Positions 1 to 6,034 of a stretch of 29,814 bases of DNA are shown piece by piece. Numbering within the stretch: the first letter of the stretch is position 1; each line of letters opens with the position of its first letter. The stretch comes from QALR01 sp045124015 (GTDB lineage: Bacteria; Bacillota; Clostridia; Oscillospirales; CAG-272). The stretch spans positions 1 to 29,814 of the forward strand of contig JBGVLA010000122.1 in NCBI GenBank assembly GCA_045124015.1, given 5' to 3'. The notes beneath the pieces are model-generated. The model saw only the letters and a list, made by a program, of their open reading frames with translations. It was not told the DNA's origin and made no database searches. The translations under genes and the position numbers were made by a program.

Positions 1-2
1 GA

Positions 3-56
3 TACCGCGACCAAGAGATAGAGATCTACTACCGATTCATCGGTAAAATCGATTAA
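3..56 (+). CDS. C-terminal end of a large serine recombinase (partial)
   Basis: The window opens inside a gene. The frame starting at base 3 reads YRDQEIEIYYRFIGKID and then stops. The pattern (Q-x-I-x-I-Y-Y-x-x-x-G) matches the C-terminal DUF4368-type tail of TnpX/TndX-like large serine recombinases, and the complete recombinase downstream has the related HQAIDIYYSGVG. Only 17 residues are visible, so the catalytic domain and integrity cannot be judged. With the second recombinase it suggests a mobile element whose other part lies left of the window. Confidence 0.6.
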   Translation, partial: YRDQEIEIYYRFIGKID

Positions 57-78
57 CGAAATGAATATATAAAAAATG

Positions 79-119
79 CAGTGCTTCGTATGTCCTTAAT
101 TAAGGCATACGAAGCACTG
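79..119 (+). repeat. Near-perfect inverted repeat after the partial recombinase
   Basis: Arms 79-92 and 106-119 are exact 14-base reverse complements. The interior is the palindrome CCTTAATTAAGG (94-105), with only T93 unpaired, so almost the whole 41 bp folds into one hairpin. It lies 22 bases after the recombinase stop codon. No T-run follows on the plus strand, so a classical intrinsic terminator is not clear. It may be a terminator without a U-tract or a site bound by an element protein. Confidence 0.7.
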
Positions 120-196
120 AATTATGTCCTCATAATTCGCCCCATAGGGGAAAATCCCCTAAAACCCCTGAAAATTTGAAAGAAAGGAAAACGCAA

Positions 197-552
197 ATGA
201 AACGAACAAAAGAAATCAAAGTCAGAATGTCGCGGGAAGAGTTTGACCGTCTGAACGCGCTTGTCCATGTTACGGGGCTTTCCCGTGAGAATACGTTCGC
301 AGGCTCTTTACCGGTGCTACCGTCAAGAGAAATCCGCCTGCGGATTATCCCGGACTTTTGAGAGAGCTACGCCGTATCGGTGCAAAAGTTGATGATACAC
401 TTGTGAAAGTGCGGACACTTGGTTTTGTCGATATGTTGCAAGCAAAGGAAATTTATCATGAGGTCAAAAATTTGGAAGAAATTTTTGAAACGACCTTGAA
501 CTGTCAGAAAGGAAAAAATGAAACTGAAAAAATTGTTGAATCGGATCCATGA
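197..552 (+). pseudogene. mobC: mobC-like relaxosome accessory gene, frameshifted
   Basis: MobC proteins help the relaxase nick at oriT during mobilisation of plasmids and integrated elements. The reading frame starts at ATG 197, eight bases after an AAAGGA site, and reads MKRTKEIKVRMSREEFDRL and then LVHVTGLSRE, a typical MobC N-terminus. After base 289 the family pattern continues in the frame one base over: EYVRRLFTGATV, then a proline-rich ADYPGLLRELRRIG, and on to the stop at 550-552. One missing G near 289-290 (expected GAG GAA, seen GAGAA) explains the break, so this is a single -1 frameshift. The 3' end overlaps the next gene. No relaxase gene follows, so mobilisation would need one from elsewhere. 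A sequencing or assembly error cannot be excluded. Confidence 0.75.
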
Positions 553-853
553 GATTTTGGGAAACAAACGTGCCGAGATTTGTTTTCCCAAAAAGAAGAT
601 CCAAATTGAAGTAACGCAATGTGAATATGAAATGCTCCACGAATTTTTGGATGAAAGTCGAAGTGAAACAGAAAAACTGAAACGTATGACACGTGAGGAA
701 CGCCTTGACTATTTTCGCTCACAAATGTATCCGCGCAAGCTCGACTTTGAAATGGATTTCGGCACAACCGTCCTGGAGGTCAATACAAGGTTTGATCGAC
801 AAGGAGAAGAAAGTGTTGTGGATAAGGTGGAACGCCTTGCGAAAAAACTTTGA
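518..853 (+). CDS. Small hypothetical protein of the mobile element (111 aa)
   Basis: The ATG at 518 follows an AGAAAGGAA ribosome binding site inside the 3' end of mobC, so the two frames overlap by 35 bases and were probably translationally coupled. The product is highly charged and mostly helical in appearance. It has a basic start (MKLKKLLNRIHEILG), a middle segment rich in E and K, and a basic C-terminus ending VERLAKKL. It has no membrane segment or cysteine motif. I do not recognise the family. Its place between mobC and a recombinase suggests an element-borne accessory function, but nothing in the sequence shows which. Confidence 0.6.
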   Translation: MKLKKLLNRIHEILGNKRAEICFPKKKIQIEVTQCEYEMLHEFLDESRSETEKLKRMTREERLDYFRSQMYPRKLDFEMDFGTTVLEVNTRFDRQGEESVVDKVERLAKKL

Positions 854-882
854 GGCAAAGAGCGTTTTATTGTATTAAAACA

Positions 883-911
883 TTGAAATCTAAAATCGGA
901 TGTGGTATAAT
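883..911 (+). promoter_or_regulatory. Sigma-A type promoter of the recombinase gene
   Basis: A TTGAAA -35 box (883-888) and a TATAAT -10 box (906-911) are separated by 17 bp. This places a start site near 918, about 45 bases before the recombinase start codon. Confidence 0.7.
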
Positions 912-942
912 GGTTGCGCTAACAATTCATATCGCATCCGAT
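895..942 (+). promoter_or_regulatory. Inverted repeat around the recombinase -10 region, possible operator
   Basis: ATCGGATG (895-902) and its reverse complement CATCCGAT (935-942) bracket the -10 box and likely start site. The same octamer occurs as a perfect palindrome after the gene (2705-2718). The position suits a repressor or recombinase binding site. This is inference from position and symmetry only. Confidence 0.4.
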
Positions 943-963
943 GACCAAAGAAAGGAATGAAAT

Positions 964-2643
964 TTGAAACTTACATCGGATAAAATTACTGCTCTCTATT
1001 GCAGACTATCCCGTGATGACGAACTGCAAGGTGAGAGCAACAGCATCACCAATCAAAAATCAATACTTGAAAAATACGCAAAAGAAAACGGATTCAAAAA
1101 CACACGCTTCTTCGTCGATGACGGTTATTCGGGAACGAATTTTGCACGCCCTGCGTTTTCGCAAATCATGGAGCTTGCCGAGCAAGGGCAAATCGAAACG
1201 ATCATCGTAAAAGATCACTCTCGACTTGGACGCAACCGTCTTGTGGTCGGTCAGCTTTTGGAAGAAGAATTTGATCGACTCGGCGTTCGCTACATTGCGA
1301 TTCTCGATAACATCGATACCGCACAAGGACTTAGCGACTTTCTGCCTGTGCAGGATTGGTTCAACGAAATGCACGCGAAGAACACTTCGCAAAAGGTGCG
1401 CGAGGTATTTCGCCACAAAGGGGAATCTGGTATACCGTTGACAACCATACCGCCGTATGGTTATTTGAAAAATCCTGAGAATCCCAAGGAATGGATTATT
1501 GATGAGCCTGCCGCAGAAGTTGTTCGAAGGATTTTTGCGCTTTGTGTTGAGGGACATGGTCCAACGAAGATCGCCAATATACTGACAAAGGAACAGATTC
1601 CTACCCCAAGCGAGCATTGGGCGGTTCAAGGGATTAAATGCGGAAATCTTCCGTCCGTCTGTGGACGATGGGCGCAAACTTGTGTGGCGGATATTTTGGA
1701 AAAGCAAGAATACGTAGGTGATACCGTCAATTTTCGCACGACAAAGAAATCTTTCAAAAGCAAGGAAACGGTCATGCGTCCGGAGGAAGATTGGAAAATC
1801 TTTAAAAACACTCACCCTGCGATCATCGACCGTGAAACCTTTGCTCTTGTCAGGGAACTTCGAAAAAACAAGCGTAGACCGACACGCGAGGGCAAGATCA
1901 GTATGTTTTCGGGACTCCTGTTCTGCCACGATTGCGGAGAGAAGATGTACTATTGCACAGCAAAGAAATTCACGCACGATCAGAATTGGTTTACTTGCTC
2001 TACTGCACGAAAAAACAAAGGCGCTTGCTCAGGACACTTCATTCGAGAGGTGTACGTAGAACAAGCGGTCTTGGAAAGTATGAAGCGCGTCTTTTGGTAT
2101 GTCCAATGCTTTGAAAAGAAGTTTGCCAAGCAGATGCAGGAAAAATCCATTGATGAACAGCGAAAGGATTTGTCCCGAAAGCGCCGTGAACTTGAAAAGA
2201 TCGAGAAGCGAATTGCGGAACTGGATAATCTCTTCTTGCGTATTTATGAGGATAACGTATCGGGCAAGCTTTCGGATGAACGCTTTGAACTGATGTCAAA
2301 AACCTACGAAGCCGAGCAAGCGGAAAAGAAACTGCTTGCACAAACACTTCGCATCGAACTTGACGAAACGAAGCAGAAAACGGACGAGCTTGAAAAGTTT
2401 ATTTCCAAAGTCAAAAAGATTACGGAGATCAAGGAACTCACACCCGAACTCGTTCACGAATTTATTTCCAAAATCGTCGTCCATGCTCCGTACCGCAAGG
2501 ACAAGCGCCGTCATCAAGCCATCGATATCTATTACAGCGGCGTCGGTATCATCTATATTCCCGAACCCGAGGAAAGCGAAATGATGTTTCAAGAGCATTT
2601 GCGTAATTTGGAAGAAAAGCAGAATAACGAAAAAACGGCATAA
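964..2643 (+). CDS. Large serine site-specific recombinase (TnpX/TndX-like)
   Basis: The 559-residue protein catalyses excision and integration of the element through a serine-linked DNA intermediate. The resolvase domain begins ALYCRLSRDD with the candidate nucleophile Ser16, followed by DDGYSGTNFARPAF and the DHSRLGRNR motif, spanning about residues 8-150. A recombinase domain follows (PYGYLKNP, then GHGPTKIANIL) to about 300. A zinc ribbon follows (CHDCGEKMYYC from residue 321, then two more cysteines before ACSGH). Next come a long charged coiled coil of about residues 390-480 and a DUF4368-like tail (AIDIYYSGVG). The start is TTG at 964, eight bases after AAAGG; an ATG at 957 is in another frame. 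Length and domain order are normal for the family, so it looks intact. Confidence 0.93.
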   Translation: MKLTSDKITALYCRLSRDDELQGESNSITNQKSILEKYAKENGFKNTRFFVDDGYSGTNFARPAFSQIMELAEQGQIETIIVKDHSRLGRNRLVVGQLLEEEFDRLGVRYIAILDNIDTAQGLSDFLPVQDWFNEMHAKNTSQKVREVFRHKGESGIPLTTIPPYGYLKNPENPKEWIIDEPAAEVVRRIFALCVEGHGPTKIANILTKEQIPTPSEHWAVQGIKCGNLPSVCGRWAQTCVADILEKQEYVGDTVNFRTTKKSFKSKETVMRPEEDWKIFKNTHPAIIDRETFALVRELRKNKRRPTREGKISMFSGLLFCHDCGEKMYYCTAKKFTHDQNWFTCSTARKNKGACSGHFIREVYVEQAVLESMKRVFWYVQCFEKKFAKQMQEKSIDEQRKDLSRKRRELEKIEKRIAELDNLFLRIYEDNVSGKLSDERFELMSKTYEAEQAEKKLLAQTLRIELDETKQKTDELEKFISKVKKITEIKELTPELVHEFISKIVVHAPYRKDKRRHQAIDIYYSGVGIIYIPEPEESEMMFQEHLRNLEEKQNNEKTA

Positions 2644-2704
2644 CCCGTGTAGAGTTATACCGTTTCATGAGACCACCCTTCGGGTGAACCTGCTCTATCG
2701 CAGG

Positions 2705-2725
2705 CATCCGATCGGATGGGTTTTT
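2705..2725 (+). terminator. Intrinsic terminator after the recombinase gene
   Basis: The perfect 14-bp palindrome CATCCGATCGGATG (2705-2718) is followed by GG and a T-run, 62 bases after the recombinase stop. The palindrome contains the octamer found around the recombinase promoter. A smaller hairpin, CACCC-TTC-GGGTG, lies just before it (2674-2686). Confidence 0.65.
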
Positions 2726-3010
2726 CTTTTGGCTTTTTTTGATCAGACTTTCGCCTGCGCCATCATGATCTATATTCATCTGCATACCGACTGAGCGGTG
2801 CGAAGTTGGTAGTTGACGAAGAAAAAAAGCCTGAATGGCTGTTTTTTCGAGTCAAAGGCACGAAGAAAGGAGTTTCGGAAGTGAGCGTGCGAACGCGCGA
2901 AACGACTATGAGCCTGCCGTGTCGACCTCGATGCGATCGCCAGTTTTGATACGCTTGGGAGTCTGAATTGACCCGCGATGGCGCAGGGAGAGCCCATAAA
3001 ACGGCGCTGG
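2726..3010. other. Non-coding stretch between recombinase and HEAT-like gene
   Basis: No frame here has a ribosome binding site or protein-like composition. It contains a hairpin with an A-run and T-run (2822-2847, AGCC-TGAAT-GGCT core), a G+C-rich segment at about 2881-2950, and direct repeat copy A (2951-2996). Two overlapping minus-strand open frames cross it, but their low-complexity, serine-rich products look like chance translations of a structured or repeated DNA segment. Confidence 0.5.
2951..2996 (+). repeat. 46-bp imperfect direct repeat, copy A
   Basis: This segment matches 3863-3908 at 40 of 46 positions without gaps. The longest shared runs are AGTCTGAATTG and ATGGCGCAGGGA. It lies upstream of the promoter of the HEAT-like gene, so together with copy B it brackets that gene. 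Confidence 0.8.
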
Positions 3011-3017
3011 GGTGTGC

Positions 3018-3046
3018 TTGACAAGATAGGGAAAATCTGATATACT
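3018..3046 (+). promoter_or_regulatory. Near-consensus sigma-A promoter of the HEAT-like gene
   Basis: TTGACA (3018-3023) and TATACT (3041-3046) are separated by 17 bp, about 35 bases upstream of the start codon at 3081. Confidence 0.8.
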
Positions 3047-3080
3047 GAATGCGATGGTAGGTTAACAGGAGGGGGATATT

Positions 3081-3782
3081 ATGAGCATGGATTGTATTAA
3101 TCAAAATCCTGCATATTTAAAGGCGTGGATTGAAAGGGAAAAAAAGGTTGACGAAGAATATTATAAAAAACATCCTGATTCTGTAACATTATTATTTGAA
3201 AATGAATTAAGAGAGTTAGGGTTTGAGTTTGAAATTCGCGGACAAATGATTGGCTTTATGCCCAAACACAAAGATGTTATATTGCCTCTTGCAATAAAAT
3301 ATTATCAACAAGCAAAGCAACTGGGAAAAGACAATGAACAAAATGGTTTTTTGAGTTTTTTTCATTTCAAAGGCTTGGAAGAGGTTGTTCCCATGTTACT
3401 CGAAGATTTCTATTCAAACGAGACAAAAGATCTTACTCGTTGGTATATTTCTGATTGCTTCTATGCAATTCGTTCAAAAAAATATATCAATGATTATTTG
3501 AAAATTATTTCCAATGAAGAATATGGAGATAATCGACAATTGATCATATTATTGTTGGGCGAAATGAAGGTTGAAGAAGCGATTCCTATTTTTATTGATT
3601 TGCTTGAGGATGAAAATGTGAGACTTCATGCAATTTCTGCATTAGGTTGTTTCAAAAGAATGGAATTTCTTCCGTATTTTGAACGCTTTTCTGAATCTAA
3701 ACATCCAGGATGGAGAAAGTACGCCAAACTTGCTATAAAGAAGACGTTAAAACAACATGGATTTTCTATTGATGGGAAATAA
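3081..3782 (+). CDS. HEAT-repeat-like protein, A+T-rich accessory gene
   Basis: The 233-residue protein starts at ATG 3081, eight bases after the strong AGGAGG at 3067-3072. It looks soluble and helical. The C-terminal half holds HEAT-like pairs of helices, for example LLGEMKVEEAIPIFIDLL and ENVRLHAISALGCF, the repeat type found in scaffold and binding proteins. The N-terminal third is charged and I do not recognise it. Composition is clearly more A+T-rich than the cell-wall genes, it has its own promoter and terminator, and it lies between two 46-bp direct repeats beside a mobile element. These points suggest recent acquisition. Similar solitary HEAT-like proteins are sometimes immunity proteins, but no toxin gene is adjacent, so the function stays open. 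Confidence 0.75.
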   Translation: MSMDCINQNPAYLKAWIEREKKVDEEYYKKHPDSVTLLFENELRELGFEFEIRGQMIGFMPKHKDVILPLAIKYYQQAKQLGKDNEQNGFLSFFHFKGLEEVVPMLLEDFYSNETKDLTRWYISDCFYAIRSKKYINDYLKIISNEEYGDNRQLIILLLGEMKVEEAIPIFIDLLEDENVRLHAISALGCFKRMEFLPYFERFSESKHPGWRKYAKLAIKKTLKQHGFSIDGK

Positions 3783-3806
3783 GATTTCTGTTATGTAGAA
3801 TAAAAC

Positions 3807-3832
3807 AGAAGAGCGCCTTCGGGCGCTCTTCT
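3807..3832 (+). terminator. UUCG-loop hairpin after the HEAT-like gene
   Basis: An 11-bp perfect stem (3807-3817 with 3822-3832) closes a TTCG loop, 25 bases after the stop codon. The C(UUCG)G loop is the extra-stable form on the plus-strand transcript. An A-run follows on the plus strand rather than a T-run, while the minus strand has TGTTTTATT after the stem, so the hairpin may act in either direction. Confidence 0.65.
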
Positions 3833-3862
3833 AAAAAAAGCTAAACCGCGCGGTAAGGCAAC

Positions 3863-3908
3863 ACGCTTCGAAGTCTGAATTGCCCCGCAATGGCGCAGGG
3901 ATAGCCTA
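3863..3908 (+). repeat. 46-bp imperfect direct repeat, copy B
   Basis: The second copy of the 2951-2996 repeat, in the same orientation and 912 bp downstream. The six differences are scattered single substitutions. It lies between two terminators in otherwise empty sequence. Confidence 0.8.
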
Positions 3909-3923
3909 CGCTCGAGAAGTTAA

Positions 3924-3953
3924 AAAGCCTCCATCCAATCGGATGGGGGCTTT
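3924..3953 (-). terminator. Intrinsic terminator of the minus-strand membrane-protein gene
   Basis: A 13-bp stem (3924-3936 with 3941-3953) with an AATC loop lies directly after the stop codon at 3955. It includes one G-T pair at 3930/3947. On the minus strand it runs into a short T-run. It is built around CCATCC/GGATGG. Confidence 0.75.
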
Positions 3954-3954
3954 A

Positions 3955-4587
3955 TCATATAGCACGGTTTGAATCTTTACATATTTTTTTCAAGATGTGG
4001 GAATCCATCAAGAGCTTGCCATAGAGTACGTCTCCTGTATGATAAGTTGAGGAGGGGGCGTTTTTTGTCGCCGTTGGTCTCGTTGAAATGCAATAGGCGG
4101 CGGGATTCCAAAGCAAAACGGGGATGATCTTTTCTTGATCGATGCCGAAAGCGTCGCATTGATAAGTGAAATCGATATTGGGAAGTTGCTTCTTTTTTCC
4201 ATAACCACAAGCAAGCATGAACATACTGGGACCTAAAATGATATGTCGTTGGAGGTGGTATTCGGTCTTGCTTACAAAACAGAATTCCATGCCCGGACGA
4301 AAAGCACCGAGTATCTTGATGGCAAAAATCTTTTCGCCATTGACCAGATAAAAATCAACTTTGTCTTTTTGCGCTCCGAAAAACCAAAGGGGATTTGCGA
4401 TGTGGATTTTTTCTTTACCATGATGCATGGCGAAAAGGATCTTTGTACGTTTATTTAGGAAGCGGAGCAGATATATGAATTGCACGAATAGCCAAAGGAT
4501 GAAAAGTCCGATCAAGATAGTGAGCAGACCGCCAAGATGATAATCGGTTATCCATTCATAGATGGGTTTTGGCAGAAACGTAAACAT
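3955..4587 (-). CDS. Membrane-anchored protein of unknown function (210 aa)
   Basis: I chose the ATG at 4587 because GGAGG lies six bases upstream; an upstream extension would run through the ftsZ terminator. The product starts MFTFLPKPIYEW, has a hydrophobic segment of about 25 residues (LLTILIGLFILWLFVQFIY) and then a basic RFLNKRTK, consistent with a single N-terminal anchor and a cytoplasmic remainder. The rest is a mixed, probably globular domain with no motif I recognise. It follows ftsZ on the same strand but behind the ftsZ terminator and with its own terminator, so a functional link to division is not shown. Confidence 0.7.
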   Translation of the reverse strand: MFTFLPKPIYEWITDYHLGGLLTILIGLFILWLFVQFIYLLRFLNKRTKILFAMHHGKEKIHIANPLWFFGAQKDKVDFYLVNGEKIFAIKILGAFRPGMEFCFVSKTEYHLQRHIILGPSMFMLACGYGKKKQLPNIDFTYQCDAFGIDQEKIIPVLLWNPAAYCISTRPTATKNAPSSTYHTGDVLYGKLLMDSHILKKICKDSNRAI

Positions 4588-4623
4588 GGAAAACCTCCGA
4601 TGGGGAAGATAGCTTTGACAATG

Positions 4624-4651
4624 AAAAACTCCGACATTTGCCGGAGTTTTT
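4624..4651 (-). terminator. Intrinsic terminator of ftsZ
   Basis: A 10-bp stem (4624-4633 with 4642-4651) ends in five T residues on the minus strand, 15 bases after the ftsZ stop. It separates ftsZ from the next gene. Confidence 0.85.
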
Positions 4652-4665
4652 ATCATATGTAGAAA

Positions 4666-5808
4666 TTAGCCTCTGTTCTTTCTGAGGATGCTCATGATAT
4701 CGTCGAAGTCGCTATCAGAGATCAAGGAATCCTGGTTTTCAGGCTTGATGGTCTGAGCAGGCTGAGCAGGAGCCTGTGCGGGACGAACGGGAGCACTTGC
4801 GAAAGCGGTGCGTGTGGGCTGTGCGGTCTGAACGGGAGCTACGGGCTTTTCTTCAGACTTGAAGCCTGTTGCGATAACGGTGATCTTGATGGTGTCTTCA
4901 AGAGTGTTATCGAATGCAGCACCCCAGATGATGTTTGCGTCGGGATGAGCTTCGTTGGAGATCATCGCAGATGCGGTTTCAACTTCATCAAGGCTGATGT
5001 CGGGGGATGCTGTGATATTGATAAGGATACCGGTTGCGCCGGAAATGCTGGTTTCGAGAAGAGGGCTGGTTACAGCCATTCTTGCAGCGATCTCAGCCTT
5101 GTCGCGGCCTGTTGCCATACCAACACCCATGTGAGCGTAGCCTGCATCACGCATAACGGAAGATACGTCTGCGAAGTCGAGGTTGACGATACCGGGGATA
5201 TTGATAAGGTCGGAGATACTCTGAACACCGCGATGAAGAACTTCGTCAGCGTGTTCGAAAGCGTTGGAAAGTGTGATTCTGTTTTCAGAGATCTGTTTGA
5301 GTCTTTCGTTCGGGATAACGACGAGAGCATCAACAAATTCGCTGAGTTCAGCGATACCTGCTTCAGCCTGAAGCATACGCTTTTTGCCTTCAAAAGAGAA
5401 GGGCTTGGTAACGATACCGATCGTGAGGATTTTTTCTTCTTTTGCGATCTTTGCAACAACGGGAGCCGCACCTGTACCGGTACCACCACCCATACCTGCT
5501 GTGATGAAGACCATGTCCGCGCCGCGGATCACGTCCTTGAGATCATCAAGATTTTCTTCTGCTGCAGCCTTACCTACGCTGGGGTTTGCACCTGCGCCAT
5601 GACCGCTTGTAACTTTTTCACCGATGGCAATTTTGGTTGCCGCGCTGGAATTGAAAAGCACCTGCTTATCGCAGTTTACTGTAATAAATTCAACGCCCTG
5701 TACGTTGGATTCGATCATACGGTTGACAGCGTTACCGCCACCACCGCCGACGCCGATAACTTTGATCTTGACGCCGCTATCGTAACTTGAGTTAAATTCA
5801 AATCCCAT
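4666..5808 (-). CDS. ftsZ: Cell division protein FtsZ
   Basis: FtsZ is the tubulin-like GTPase that polymerises into the Z ring and recruits the division machinery. The 380-residue protein has the nucleotide-binding glycine-rich start (IGVGGGGGNAVNRM), the tubulin signature GGGTGTG at 107-113, and the T7 synergy loop NLDFAD at 209-214 with its catalytic aspartates. A proline/alanine/glutamine-rich linker of about 45 residues follows. The C-terminal peptide is DFDDIMSILRKNRG, the docking site for SepF/FtsA-type partners. The start at 5808 has AGGAGG (5819-5824) ten bases upstream. The gene stands alone with its own probable promoter and terminator. Usual neighbour ftsA is absent; an ECF sigma/anti-sigma pair lies upstream. 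Confidence 0.98.
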   Translation of the reverse strand: MGFEFNSSYDSGVKIKVIGVGGGGGNAVNRMIESNVQGVEFITVNCDKQVLFNSSAATKIAIGEKVTSGHGAGANPSVGKAAAEENLDDLKDVIRGADMVFITAGMGGGTGTGAAPVVAKIAKEEKILTIGIVTKPFSFEGKKRMLQAEAGIAELSEFVDALVVIPNERLKQISENRITLSNAFEHADEVLHRGVQSISDLINIPGIVNLDFADVSSVMRDAGYAHMGVGMATGRDKAEIAARMAVTSPLLETSISGATGILINITASPDISLDEVETASAMISNEAHPDANIIWGAAFDNTLEDTIKITVIATGFKSEEKPVAPVQTAQPTRTAFASAPVRPAQAPAQPAQTIKPENQDSLISDSDFDDIMSILRKNRG

Positions 5809-5836
5809 TTTTTATATTCCTCCTGGCGATTAAACT

Positions 5837-5864
5837 CTTATAAAAGTATACAACTCTATTGTAA
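5837..5864 (-). promoter_or_regulatory. Candidate ftsZ promoter
   Basis: On the minus strand TTACAA (5859-5864) and TATAAG (5837-5842) are 16 bp apart and lie just upstream of the ftsZ ribosome binding site. A TATACT at 5845-5850 is an alternative -10 but has no good -35. Confidence 0.4.
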
Positions 5865-6034
5865 TATGTTTTGGCTCGAAATGCAAGATGTTTTTCGAAA
5901 AATATTCGCTTTTTTCGAAAACTTTTTGAAAAATGTTCGACTTTTTTTGCTTTTGTTTTTCATGTTTTTTGTTTTTACACGAAAAAACATTTGCTTTCGA
6001 CAAAAACAAAAATCACACACGGAGGCTACTGCGG
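5865..6034. other. A+T-rich spacer upstream of ftsZ with phased A/T tracts
   Basis: No gene is visible. Two TTTTTCGAAAA palindromes are centred at 5896/5897 and 5916/5917, exactly 20 bp apart. Further TTCG steps fall at about 10-11-bp intervals (5907, 5938). Long T-runs follow to about 5990. This phasing is what intrinsically curved DNA looks like, and it sits directly upstream of the candidate ftsZ promoter. I see no clear intrinsic terminator for the gene ending at 6035. Confidence 0.5.

Noticed and set aside
1060..1977. A 305-codon minus-strand open frame
   Set aside because: Antisense to the serine recombinase, whose domains are intact on the plus strand.
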